From Ottelia alismoides (taxonomy: Eukaryota > Streptophyta > Magnoliopsida > Alismatales > Hydrocharitaceae): a stretch of 64,000 nucleotides of DNA. Of the stretch, positions 21,192 through 32,459 are shown in pieces. Position 1 is the stretch's first letter. Each line of letters begins with the position of its first letter. The notes below the pieces were generated by a model, which did not search any database, was not told where the DNA came from, and saw nothing but the letters and a program-made list of their open reading frames with translations. The stretch covers positions 434,001 to 498,000 of the forward strand of contig JAZKJV010000093.1 of the NCBI GenBank assembly GCA_037367405.1, written 5' to 3'. The position numbers were made by a program, and so were the translations under genes.

Positions 21192-23255
21192 CTCCCCCTC
21201 AAGCTGGAGCATGCAATGCTCAGCTTGGACAAACAGAAAGAAACTCAACTCAACACACAGGACACTACGGACAATATCAACCCAATGCGCACATGCTGCA
21301 GTCGAGGACGTTGCTTCTCATGCCGTGCAGGTGAGGAGGACGAACGGGCTGGAGTGTGAGTCAACTGAAGACTCGGAATCTGACCATCGAGTCTGAACTT
21401 GCGCCTGAAGACTCCTCGTCGGAGAACTGGGTCTCTCCCATCTGGCTCAGAGAATGGTGCACTGCTCTGGTGTACCTATGATACCACATGAAAACCCTTG
21501 CCCTCAAGGGAATGGTCCTCTGCTCCGGAGTCCCTATGGCTCACATGAAAAACTTCTGGCCTGACAACTAGAAGAATGATGGGGACCTCTGACAATGAAT
21601 GGCAACTTATGCTCATCTGACAATGACCGCACACTTGTGCGTGTCTGAAACTGGACTCGGATCATCTGATGTCGAGTCTGAAACTGGATCTGAACCGTAG
21701 AGTCTGGAATCTGATCGGTTTGGGAATCTGAATCTGCATCTGAAATACAAGACCTGTGACTCTACATATATACTCCCCTTTCTCCCATACTTGTCGGAAA
21801 TATAGAAATCGACAAAGTTGGGAGAAGACATAAAAATGGGAAAACACATTGAATATTCTCAAAAATTCTTTGGCGGCTTTTCATCAATTTTTAAGCCGTC
21901 CAAAACGATTTTTTTAAAGCCGTTGCAACATTTTTTTTTATACGGCTTTTCTCTCATTCCCTTTTTTTTGAAACTTTTTTTTTGAAATTGCGTACGACTT
22001 TTCTTTGTACGCGGCTTTTTTTTTCAACAACGTACGGCTTTTTATTGTACGCCTTTTTTTTTTGAAATCTCTCCTCTTTTTTTCAAAATAATACTCCCCT
22101 TTTTTTTTACAACATATATCCCCCCAAAATTTGTTTTTTTTTAACGGGTCCCTTAATTTTTTTTTAAACATCTGGCCACTTGGACCAAACGTAATTGCCC
22201 CTTTTTTTTAAAAAAAAAATACCGCAGTCGGGCCCATATTGCCCTTTCCACGTTAGGGTTCCCAATACCCCTTCGATTTTTTTTAAAGCATGGGGACCCG
22301 CCGCCCCCCTCACGATAGGGCATCCAAAGATTGGGAACCCGGCGGCTGCAAAGTCGAAGGGGTTCTGCAGACAGGGTTCCGGCGCCGCTCGCGCCTGTAG
22401 AAGCGCGCCTGGTGACGCCGCTGGAGGTAGCCGCCGCCAAGGGGAGGCGATGCCGAGCTCGAGCGCCGCCGCGCGCTCGCCTGGAGAGCATCTGGAGGGC
22501 TACTGCGCGCTCGTCTGGAGGTTGCGCCGCTGGTTGAAGAGGGGCTCATACGGGGGCGCCGCACGGACTTGGAGGCTTGTGCGCATATGGGCGGCGCTGA
22601 CCTGGGTTTGCGACACTTGGGAGGCCGCCTCGTGGACCCTGGGCTCGATGATGCGGTTGGAGCACCGCCAGCGGGGAACGGCAGAGGGGAGGCTCGGGGG
22701 ATGCTCCTTGGCTTGGAGCAGCGAGAGGAGAAGGATCGTCGTTATGGCTGGACACGCCACCTGCGCGATGCGAGGAGGAGGGCGGAATCAGGAGGGAGCG
22801 CCGCCCTCAATGCCGCACGGAAGTCCTCCGCCTGGTGGAGGAGTTGTCGCCTGGAGCCATCGGGCTTAAAGGCCCTGCCTGGATCGTTCTGGAAGGAGTT
22901 GGACGCCTAGATCTGATGGGAGTGCACTGCCTGGGGTGCACCTGGGTCGATCCGGGATGGTTGAAGGCCGACTGGAAGGCTAGGGTCGGCGCTGCCAGAG
23001 ATCCGCTGGAGATGAGCGCAGGACGTTGGATACTTGCACGAACCGAAGGTGCGCACAGTGATGGACGTGCCACCAGGATCTGGAAAATGGGCGTGCGCAC
23101 AAGAGAACAGATTTGGGTTCCAGAGACCCTAAAAACATACTTTCTTGAACAGAATAAAAATTGAATCCTAAAACATCTTCAACATGAACATCTTCATCAT
23201 AAACATCGAATCTCGAAAAATGAAAAACTCAAGAATCGAACCCGCTCTGATACCA
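21192..23255 (-). other. non-coding interior of the 20.9-kb element
   Basis: Three zones are visible. 22300-23160 is GC-rich. 21900-22200 has runs of 7-10 T or A and repeated CGTACGGCTTTT-like words. 21400-21750 has CTGAATCTGAT-like and GAGTCTGAAACTGG repeats. No Copia motif (DSGATHH, YVDD and so on) occurs on either strand. I see no recognisable captured host gene. Confidence 0.6.
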
Positions 23256-23573
23256 TGTTAGAAAATCGGAAGCGGAAGCGTAACATGGAAAAAAGATAAA
23301 CAAAAAGAATAACAGCGGGATTTTACGTGGAACCCTACTCCGTGAGGAGCGGGATGAAACCACGGGAGAAGCCCCTTAACTGGGCGTGTTTGTCTATTGA
23401 CTTTCTCATCTGTTACAAGGAGGCCTGGGGCTCCTTATATAGCCTCCACAGGGCCTCCGAGTCCCACCACTGGACGATGTGGGACTAAACCACTGGATGG
23501 GGTAAATGGATCTCCTCCAGGATCCATTTACCCTGTTACAACTCAATAGGGCGCACAACCATATACTCTAACA
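23256..23573 (-). repeat. 5' LTR of the 20.9-kb element
   Basis: The partner of 20875-21191. On its inner side the minus strand has the perfect initiator-Met primer site ending at 23244. Confidence 0.93.
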
Positions 23574-23578
23574 AGTAT

Positions 23579-24700
23579 CATAACACCCATTTTGTTTATG
23601 CATGGCCGGTCTAAACTGAGGGTATACACCTCTCAAAGGTTTGATGTAAGTTGTTAGAATAAGAAAGATGGCATTGATATCATATTCATTAGATTTGGAG
23701 AAGGTCTATGACACTGTCTAGAGAAAATAGGGGTTCCTATTTTGTAAATCAACATGAGAAAGACATATATGACAAATTAACAACTTTTGTAAGGACTCCT
23801 ACTAGGATGTTAGGTCACTTCTATACAAGCATTAGTTTGCACCAAGGATCCGAACATGATTCCTTTCTCCTTTCTTTTTACCTTGGTTATGGATGATATA
23901 ACAAAGGCCATTACAAGGGAAGGCACCTTGATGGTACCTTGGTCCATGCTTGCGAATGATATTGCTTTGTTAGTAGACAATAAAATGGATGGAGTCAACG
24001 GGAAGTTTGAGCTTCGGAGAGAGGCTTCGAAGTGTGAGAGATCCCAACTAAGTACTACCAAGACCAATTATATGGAATGTAAGTTCAATGACAATGAAGT
24101 TAAAGATATGATAAAGGTGCACGCTCATAACACATTTTATTCCGAAGGATGCATTCAAAAATTTAGGGTCGATTTTTGAAAGGGATGGAGGACTTGATGG
24201 AGATTTTACCCATCGAATTGATGCATGTTGGATGAGAGAAACTAAAAAGATGCATTTGAAGCTCAAAAGGAATTACTATAAAGTTGCAGTGAGACCTGCA
24301 AAGCTTTATGATAGTGAGTGTTGGGTAGTTAATTATAAACATATGTATAGAATGTCTGTAGCTGGCATGTGAAGATGCTTCGATGGATGCGGCCACACAT
24401 AGGACTATATTTACAATGAAAGTATCCAACAAAGGTTGGTGTGCGACCATGTAAAGATAGAATAAAAGGAATTTGGCCAAGGTGGTTTGGACTAGAGGAA
24501 AGAAGACCTTCTAGTGCTCCAGCTACAAGGCGTTGGAACTTAGAGGAACCTTGGAAGAGGGGCCGGGGAAGTCCTAAATTGTTGGACGAAGACTATTAAG
24601 AAAGATATAGCTTTGTTGAATTCAAGCCTGGATATGACCCAAATCCGATCTGTTTGAAAGCAAAGTAACCATGTAGCTAGGCTTGGTTATTATCATGCAG
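23579..24700 (+). pseudogene. RTE-type LINE, 5'-truncated reverse transcriptase (copy A)
   Basis: Plus-strand frames show a degenerate GRSTTEGIHL start, SYSLDLEKVYDTV, and LHQGS. FLFTLVMDDITKAI is followed by a changed catalytic box, LANDIALLVDNKMDGVNGKF. After that come ECKFNDNEVKDMIKV, the RIDACWMRE segment, VAVRPAKLYDSECWVV, and MLRWM. The last block has WPRWFG and GRGSPKLL. This is the fixed order of plant RTE elements. The catalytic ADD box reads AND in copy A, and stops and frame changes are frequent. It ends near 24700 with LGYYH-like coding, again an RTE feature. Confidence 0.75.
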
Positions 24701-24719
24701 CCGTATTAAATAGAAGTGC

Positions 24720-25465
24720 TATTTAGTCGTTTACCATGAGCAGATAACATTTTCCTTCCGATGTAACTGAGCCACTCTGAATTTTGCCTTTACTGCAATA
24801 CTTGATGCCTCCATCTCTGTCCGGTGATACATAGAAAACATATCTGGTGATACACAGCAATGGCAGACTATTTCCAGATAAAATTATAAGAAAAAGGGTT
24901 CAAATGAAGCCTTCATTTCCTTTCCTTTCCCAGATAATATAGAGCCGACGATTGATCTTGTGCTTTGTAGGGATCGGATCTGTTATCTTTTTTAAGACCA
25001 TTTGTGCTCAGGTAAGTTGTCGCCATGAATTAATGCTTGCTGTCTATTTTGGTACAGTCCGTAAGTGAAATTTCACGCTACTGTTAATTTTGTTAACTGG
25101 TATCTGAGGTTTCTAAACTGCTCCTTGCATCTGTCTAGGTAATATAATTTTCATTTCCCAATAATCTGCTGATAAATCCATTTTCCATGCACATTTCCAG
25201 CAGACTGTAGACGACATTTATTGCATTTTCTTATAAGCCGCCGTACGCAGTTCTTTCAAGTTTAAATGCTCTGGAAAACCGCCAACCTAAATATGGATCA
25301 TGGTTGGCACTTTGTAGGATCTTTATTATGCTAAATGCCAATAAATCATACTTAGATAGCAAGCACAGTCACCAACTTCGGCTTTCTTATGTATAGTCAA
25401 TTCCTTTATTTCAGATATTTTTGTCATCCCTATCTTCCCAAGTCTTAAGTATGTCTGATAACCAC
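24720..25465 (+). other. possible host-gene remnant with small exons (copy A)
   Basis: A 41-bp segment (24971-25011) lies between TTTGTAG and GTAAGT, a good acceptor and donor. A second segment starts at 25415 after TTTATTTCAG. Joined, they read ICAQ then IFLSSLSSQVLSMSDNH, and the frame stays open until the Athila junction. The same features are present in copy B, where the frame ends at a stop at 57029. I do not recognise the protein, so this may be chance. Confidence 0.25.
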
Positions 25466-26685
25466 GTGGCCGAACCTCATTGGCTCCTGGGGATGTTGAC
25501 CGCCCGGTCAACTAGCCCCCCCAGGACCACTTCTCACGGGTTCGAGCTTCGGACCCAACTTCTCGGATTTTTCCCCGCTCGACCCGATTGCCTATCACCC
25601 AAACCCCGACTCCATTTCGAACCTCCCACATCCGACACCCTCGCCGGGCATCAACATTGGGATCCGCGCGCCACCACGACCCTACCCGAGCCTTCCCTCT
25701 CGGATCCTTCCAACATACATAAGCGAGCTCCGCCACCCATTTTCTCCATCTTTGGTCATTCCCCTTCTTCCCTGTGAGCTCCAGAGTGATCGCAAGAGTG
25801 ACAGCGAGCGTCTCCACCTGTTGCAGCGATTCGAGGAGGAGGATTCCACTGATCCGGCGACGTAGCCGCCGCAGCTCCGCCACCTGAGCGAGCTTCGAGC
25901 CTCGGGCCGAGACGTCCCTTGAGGCCAAGACCGAGAGCTTCCCCAGCTCCACCACAGTCTCATCGACCATTTAGGTAACCACTTAGCTCTGCCATTTCAT
26001 CTAATTTTAGTTTTCGCCCAATCTTCGTCGTAGACGTCTTTCTTCGATTCCGGTCATCCAGCTACCCATCTCGATCATCGGAACCGACCCACATCTTCAC
26101 CTCCTCCCGACGCACCTTCTGCACCCACTCACCCAGCCCAGCTCGCACAGGAGCTGGGAACCGGGCTCCTCCGTCCACCACCTTCGCCGGAGCCCGCCGC
26201 CCCGACGCACCAGCCACTTTCACATCGCCTAACCGGGTCGAGGCAATTTGTCCTCGACCCGCGAGTCTTTTGGTGCACTTTGCAGGTCAGAACGAGGGCC
26301 ATCTGAGGCTCTCCGTCATTCAGCCAGAAGGCCAGCTCCGTCGACCTCGCCTGAGCTCCTCCGAGCTTGGGCCGATCATCGGAGCATCGTAGCGGACGCA
26401 GGAGCACTCCAGCATTCTTCTCCGACCTTCAGAGTGCTCAAAGGAGGAGCGCAGCGCTCACACGAGCCCGGCGAATCTCGCCGGGGCTTTGTTCTTCCAG
26501 CATCCTCCAGCACCGTCGATCTTCACCCCTCGCTCCAGTTCTAATCTGGGCCGTTCATCCCTGGAGCAGCCGGCACCGTCAGATCTGAGGAGACGTCATC
26601 TGGAGCGCCCACCAGTCCCAGCCTTCCGATCAGCCACGTGGAGCGCATCCAACGACCCCGCGTAATAAAGGGTAATTTACCCTTA

Positions 26686-26693
26686 GGCCCATG
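26686..26693. repeat. MITE target site duplication, left copy (GGCCCATG)
   Basis: GGCCCATG is repeated exactly at 27370-27377. The MITE-free site is seen in the other LTR at about 41427-41434. Confidence 0.95.
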
Positions 26694-27369
26694 TAGGGAT
26701 GTCAATCTGGGTCTACCCATTGGGTACCCGGCCCGAACCCACCCCATTTAAGGACCCAAAACCCACCCCATTTAGTTTTGGACGGGCTTGGGTTTTGAAT
26801 TGACTACCCATGTGGTATGGGTATGGGTTTGGGATTACCTCGTGGGTACCCGAACCCGCCCCAAACCCGAATAAAAAATATATGTAAAGATAGATGTGTG
26901 TGTTGCATTTTATTCAAACTAGCCCCAAATCCATTTCATGTCTAATATATATCGATCTACATGTATAAATTTCCATCTCAATTTTCTCCCATCCATCCAT
27001 TTATTCACATTCAACTAACTTTTTGTATCTTTAATAAATAAAAACTATCAACACAAAAAAGTTAAACAATTAATATATATAAACCTTTAATATTCTCTAT
27101 ATATTGCACATTTTTATGAATATCATATGACACGATCTCACTCTAATACGTCTATCTACGAAAATATTATACACATTTATAAACAACTTAAGATTTACCA
27201 TGTCGAAGATATGGGTACCCATTGGGTACACGGGTATCCGACGGGTATATGGGTACCCGCTAGAAATTACCCGTTTAATAAATGGGCGGGTATAGATAGT
27301 GATATTATAAATGGGTTTGGGTTTGGGAATAGTAATACCCGCCCTGAACCCGACCCGCTGACATCCCTA
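26694..27369. mobile_element. hAT MITE of the TAGGGATGTCA type in the Athila 5' LTR
   Basis: A 676-bp insert with perfect TAGGGATGTCA / TGACATCCCTA ends and an 8-bp duplication. Near both ends are many GGGTACCCG and GGGTTTGGG / CCCAAACCC words, the subterminal repeats of this widespread plant hAT family. The centre is AT-rich. No coding potential. It is younger than the Athila insertion because the 3' LTR lacks it. Confidence 0.95.
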
Positions 27370-28776
27370 GGCCCATGTCTTTCTTTTATTTCGCATTAGT
27401 CCTGTAAATATTTAAGTATGTTGTTTAGTGTTAGGTTTATTTGCATAGAGGACCTTGAGCTTTAGTGTAATTGCATTTATACCCCTACCTGTTGTGAGCC
27501 ACGTGCTTCGTCGCGTGGTATTTTGGGTTATTTGCAGTCTATGCCCTTGTAGTTCTGGCTGTTATGAAATGAATGAAAGTTTTTAGATAATTGCATTTAT
27601 ACCCCTGTGCGTGATTGTTTTACACATGTGCGATATTTCTTGGGTTATTTGTAGATAGGCCCCTGGACTTTTGGTACGTGTTACCAATAAGTCCTCGGGA
27701 CTTATTTTCTTTACATATAGGTCTCTGAGTGCCCCAGGCATGCGCTTGGCGCGTGTTTTGCTGGGTATTTTGCACCGGGACCCCCAGAACTTTGGGTATT
27801 TGCATTCCAGTCCCTGTGCACAGTATCCTTTTTTGATTTTTGAATAAAATATCAAATCACCTCCGAATCCAATGAGAATTTGACACATGGCTCCTGCCAT
27901 GGTGTAGGATTTTCAAGGATTTTTGAGGACATTTTTGATTGTGTTTGCTATTTTTAAAAATTCAGAAACCTTTATTTTTGTTACTGTTTAACTTGAAAAT
28001 TCACAAAAAAATATAAAAACTCCCCTAAAAATTCCATAAAAATTAGCTACTGTTTAGTTTAGTTTGTTTGATTTTCTAGCCAATTTTGGCTATTTTTCAT
28101 TGCTTAAAAACCTTAAAAACTTAAAAACACTCAAAAATCCATAAAAATTCTAGTAAATAATTTAAAATTCCAAAAACAATAAATTTGGTACCTAAATTTT
28201 CCTTGTTTTACCTACTTTACAGGAAAATCACCTCCAGGCCATTTAGAGACCCTTAGATATTTTATCTAGGGACTTTAGGCTCGGCTGGACAGTACCCTTT
28301 ATTTTCCCCACTGTTTGATTTTTAGAAAATAAAATAAACATCAGAAAATTATCAAAAATTCACAAAAAATATAAAAAAATATAAAACACATAAAAATATT
28401 TTTGTTTTAATTTTTGTTTGATTTTTGTTGCTTTAAATAAATTGATAAAGTGTGCTTGTATTTGTTTTTCTTAATTTCTTAATCAATTAAAAATCCAAAA
28501 AAATTATAAAATTAATTAAAAACCACTAAAAAGATTTTATTTCTTTATTTTATTTTCTTTTTACTACTTTGTAGGCCTTCGGCCAATCCGTGCTCCTTGA
28601 GTTCGACCCTGGGTGCTATACCAGGTTAAACACATAGCAGGACCGCTTCTTTGTTTTGATTGATTTTATTTTTTGCGAGTGGTTCATTTTTCTTGATATA
28701 CATGGTCTGATCGCTTGGGTCACAACGACCCTATTTCTGCACCTTATACCCTAGCCATCGGATCGTGTCATCAGAA

Positions 28777-28794
28777 TGACGCCGTTGCCGGGGA
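28777..28794 (+). promoter_or_regulatory. Athila-like primer-binding site (Asp tRNA)
   Basis: TGACGCCGTTGCCGGGGA differs by one base from the complement of the plant Asp tRNA 3' end (TGGCGCCGTTGCCGGGGA), three bases after the LTR end. Confidence 0.9.
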
Positions 28795-30323
28795 GCACGG
28801 CTTAGTAGTTGATTTTCTTTTCATTTTTATTTTCGCGGCTTTTCGCGGCTCTTTCAGAGCTCGCGGCTTTTCGCGGCTCTTTTAGAGCTCGCGGCTTTTC
28901 GCGGCTTTTGTTTATATTTTCTTTTTGTTTTATTTTGCTTTATTTTCTTTTTCTTTTATTTTTGTTTTTGTCTTCTTTTGTGTGTTTATTTTATTTTACA
29001 TTTTTGCATATATACCCTTTTATTTTTATTTTTATTTCTTTTTCTCTTATTATTATTTGATTATTGGTTCTGACCACTCTATTTTCTCTTTCGAGGGCCC
29101 GAGGACCGAGGCAGCTGATTTCGAGAAGCCGACGCAACCGCGGATTCGGAGGCGGCTCCCTTCTGTACGGAGCCGCAGGAGAGAGTGAGAGAGAGTTGAG
29201 TGGGTGAGGATTAGGATAGATTTTTGCTTTTATTTTCATTCATTATTATTGTAATAATACAGGACATTCTCAGGACACTTGGACTCTTCTACCGTAGCGG
29301 GTCTGTTTCGCCGAGCACCGGTGTGCTCGGGGGACCCTTAGGACTTGCGCGGTTTTTCACGGTTTTTACGCGGCTTTCTTTTTCTTTTATTTCTGCCTTT
29401 TCCGGTGTTTATGCGGTTTTTGCTCGAGCCCCTAGACTTAGGAATTTCTGGTGACTGTGCCGTAATTAGTAGGATCCACACACCTAACTGATTATCTTTT
29501 CCTATAGATCGTTAATTGGACCTACTAAAATAATTAATAAAAATAACCGACTCATTTGCCTTCGTAGCCTACGTGCCGCAGCCCGTCCTGTAAAGCGCTT
29601 ACTCCTACCCCCGATTTGTCAGACAGAGGAGGGACGGGCCAAGACCGGACTCTTTGGCTTGGAGGTCGATGACCGGTTAGACGGTTCTTCGCTAGAATTG
29701 CTCATCTAGGACTCGGCTTTCCCGTTTGCATCATATAGGTAGTTTCCTTTCTGTCTTTATATTTATGCGCGGATCATATTGCATGTAGAGTGCTGGAGAC
29801 GGGTACACATTTCTTACTCAGCATGCATCATTGATTTATCGCGCATAGGCTTTTTCGTCTTCTCCCCCCTGTTTTGGACTTAATAACCAGGAGAACCGAA
29901 AAATTCGTTAGGCCGTTTGTTTTCATCTGAAAAAGACTAAAAAGAGAAACCATAAAATTGGGACTGGCTAATATTATTGATCTTAAAATCCGCTCACCCT
30001 AAAAATTTTGTCTTGGGGAGAGCAACCCCCTCATTGTATGGTTTGGATGCGCGAGAGAGTGACCCGCACCCTAGGTAGAGCCCCCCGGTGCTAGTCCCGA
30101 CTGATTACCGACTTTTCCGTGCGGGCCAGTCGGTTGGGGTAGCATCGGATATCCTAACAGGTCACGTAAGCGCTCTGATATTTTGTGTGTTCACCAAATA
30201 AAATTGACAAGATAATTTGACCGAACTTTCACGGTCTTCAGCTCGCGTTGCGTTGGTGAACCAGGGGTTTGTTTTCTGATCATAATTTTTCCAGATCTCA
30301 TCCGCACTACTCGCCAGATCGAG
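28795..30323 (+). other. Athila-like leader (1.5 kb untranslated)
   Basis: Non-coding leader between primer site and gag. At 28837-28910 a short array of CGCGGCTTTT and GCTCTTTCAGAGCTC-like words can form small hairpins; CGCGGCTTT-like words recur near 29350-29380. T-rich tracts dominate 28900-29050. A small frame at 28809-29060 is Phe-rich and not a credible protein. No additional gene upstream of gag, as in Ogre elements, is seen. Confidence 0.6.
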
Positions 30324-32459
30324 ATGATGGGTAGACGGTCTCTTAGGCAGCCTCTGGCTGCACCACTTTCGGGCACGTCTACCTCATCATCTAGGTTGGC
30401 TCGCGAGAGCTCAGACCCGCTCTCCGAGCCCGAGTACGATTCCACCCTGTTCCCCCTCGACCCCCTTTCTGTCCGACCTGAGAGATACGAGCCCGAGGAG
30501 AGATTGATTGATTTGACAGCACCTGAGTTGGGCTCGTTTGGTTTTGCAGACGTCATGGCCGGAGCCGGCAGTTCAGGTGATCACTCCCGTCAGCCCGAGC
30601 ATTTTGTACTAGACCAGGGAGCGATCAACTCCACCCTGATCGCATCACTTGAGACAGTTCAGCAGCAGTTACGTGATCAGGGGGCATTCATGATAGAGAT
30701 GAGGCGAGAGTTGGAGAGGCTTAGAGCAGAGCGAGACCAGCAGAGCGAGCCTGAGGAGATACCTGATGCAGAGGCACGAGCCGCAGCAGCCGCCGCAACG
30801 GCAGCAGCCGCCGCCGCCGCAGCGGGAGGCGCCGCGGCAGGAGGACCACCACAACCGATGCGGGAGTTGCACAACCCCGGATCTACTCTGATGCATCATT
30901 GGGTAGTAGTGCCAGCGATCGTGGGGGACTTCAAGTTCCCCCCGAACACCTTGCAGTTACTACCTCGTTTCCACGGACTTGCCACTGAGGAGCCCCACCT
31001 CCACCTCCAGGAGTTTCTGATGATCTGCAACACTGTCCACGATCGCCACGTGGACCAGGACACGATCCGGATGATAGCCTTCCCGTTTTCACTGGCAGAT
31101 AGAGCAGCCACCTGGCTGAAGCATCTTGGGAGGTTTGTATACACCTGGGAGCAGCTCCGCACCGAGTACTTGAACAAGTACTATCCACTCGGGCGGACGA
31201 ATGCAGCGAGGGCCCTGATCAGCAACTTCTCCATGTTCCCCAACGAGCAGTTTCACGAGGCATGGGAGAGGTTCCGAGAGCTCCTAGACCGATGCCCGCA
31301 CCACGACATCTCCAAGCCGAACTTAGTTCAGAGCTTCTTCAGCGGGTTGACGCCAGTGCTTCAGGGTCTGGTGAATGCTTCTTGCGGCGGGTCCTACTTT
31401 GCCAAGGACCACGACCAGGTCTGGGCCATCTACGAGGAGATGGCCGAAAACTACATGGTGATGTCCCAGACCAGGTTGTATACTCAGAAGACCCAGCCAC
31501 AGCAGCCAGGACCCGTGCTGTACCAGCGGATAGCACGGGTAGATGCAGGTCCATCCAGTTCGTCCGCAGCCGCAGCAGCACAGGCAGGGTCGTCAGCTGC
31601 GGACATGGGCATTATCAGCGAGAAGTTGGACCGCATGGAGCTGATTGAGAAGAAGAAGTGCCAGAGCATCACTCAGATGGAACAGATGGCACAGATTCTG
31701 AGCGACATGAAGACACAGCTCATGTGTCTCCAGGAGGCACAGACGGCTCCTCAGCCCCGTCTTCAGTCGCGAGGCAACTCCGGCAGCAGCAGCAGCTCGT
31801 CTCAGCGCTCCAGCACCCCTGTGCAGCCTAGACAGGTTCATCTTGTACAGGCGGAGCCGTACCAGCAGCCGCAACCCACCTACCAGTCCCCACCATCTCC
31901 AGACATGCAGATGGTGGTATACCAGCCGGACCAGCCTCTGGCAGTACTCCCGCCAGCCCCCTACGATGCCGAGCCGTTGATGGGTATCAACGGGATTTGG
32001 TATGACCGCCCCCAGCCTGGGATCCGACGAGACCATCCCGGATTCAGGTGGGGGAATGGTGGTGCCCAGCCCCAGCAGCAGCCGTCAGGACAGGGAGGGC
32101 AGTACTCCCAGCAGAGAGATCACCAGCAGTCGCAGCAGCAGCCCCCAGCATACCAGCAGCACCAGCCATCATCCTTCAGTCCTCGTCCCTATCAGTAGCA
32201 GGGACAGTCGTGGAGGCGTGAGCAGCAGGCTCACCCAGTTCAGCAGCAGCACCCTACCTCATACCCCTCTTACCACCAGCAGCAGTACCAGCAGCCTCAC
32301 CCCCAGAGAGGCTACCCGTCGGGTTCCCACGAGAGCCCTGCTTTGGATGACATCGCCCGCCTCCTCACGGACCAGCAGGCCACATTCAGACGGGAGATGG
32401 ACGAGTTCCGCCAGGAGATGCGGGACTTGGTGAGAGGGAAGGCCGCCATTCCAGCCTAG
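30324..32459 (+). pseudogene. Athila-like gag, with an internal TAG
   Basis: Starts at ATGATG (30324). It is open for 624 codons to a TAG at 32196, then continues in the same frame to a second TAG at 32457. An acidic N-terminus is followed by a coiled-coil-like stretch (residues ~100-145), a polyalanine run (~150-175), then the retrotransposon gag domain at ~205-365. The domain has LPRFHGLATEEPHLHLQEFL, FPFSLADRAATWLKHL, EQFHEAWERFRELLDRCPHH and YEEMAENYMVM. The C-terminus is glutamine and proline rich. No CCHC knuckle is visible. The product would be the particle shell protein. Confidence 0.88.

Larger units (their letters stand above)
20875..23573 (-). mobile_element. young non-autonomous Copia-type LTR element
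   Basis: A 2699-bp element with 317/318-bp LTRs (20875-21191 and 23256-23573), a perfect AGTAT duplication, a perfect primer site on the minus strand (TGGTATCAGAGCGGG from 23255) and a polypurine tract TTGAGGGGGAG (21192-21202). The internal 2.06 kb encodes no retrotransposon protein. It has a GC-rich part (22300-23100) next to the primer site, a homopolymer-rich part (21900-22190) and a part with CTGAATCTG-like words. The long frame 22195-22869 on the plus strand looks like base composition, not a gene. Enzymes would come from an autonomous relative such as the one that left remnants at 18.5-19.5 kb. Confidence 0.9.
18545..25465 (+). repeat. duplicated composite block, copy A (copy B at 52752-56974)
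   Basis: The order leader, LTR, RT/RNase H remnant, 3' LTR, RTE LINE tail, possible exons is the same in both copies, in the same orientation. With the 20875-23573 insertion and one target duplication removed, copy A is about 4217 bp and copy B about 4223 bp. By eye the Copia leader differs by several percent and the LINE part by a few percent. Copy A ends at CCAC (25462-25465), exactly where the truncated Athila LTR begins; copy B runs on into other sequence. Confidence 0.9.
25462..28773 (+). repeat. Athila-like element 5' LTR, truncated and carrying a MITE
   Basis: Matches the 3' LTR from its position 40204 to the end, so the first 920 bp of the LTR (TGATGAAT...) are missing. The LTR includes CATACATAAGCGAG (25709-25723) as a possible TATA region, then a GC-rich part and the T-rich end, finishing GTGTCATCA at 28773. 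A 676-bp MITE plus 8-bp duplication interrupts it. The truncation junction with the left flank shares CCAC. Divergence from the 3' LTR is low, about a few percent by eye. Confidence 0.9.

Noticed and set aside
22195..22869. A 224-codon plus-strand frame in the GC-rich interior of the non-autonomous LTR element
   Set aside because: Opposite in strand to the element, overlapped by several other long frames on both strands, no recognisable domain. GC-rich composition explains it.
25512..26747. Several frames of 60-150 codons in the Athila 5' LTR, repeated at 40.2-41.4 kb
   Set aside because: The same frames occur in both LTRs because the LTRs are repeats. They are GC-rich LTR sequence and have frameshifts between copies.
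28809..29060. Phe-rich membrane-like frames in the Athila leader
   Set aside because: They are a by-product of T-rich tracts, present in two frames at once.
30669..32036. Minus-strand frames over gag
   Set aside because: Shadows of the strongly supported plus-strand gag.
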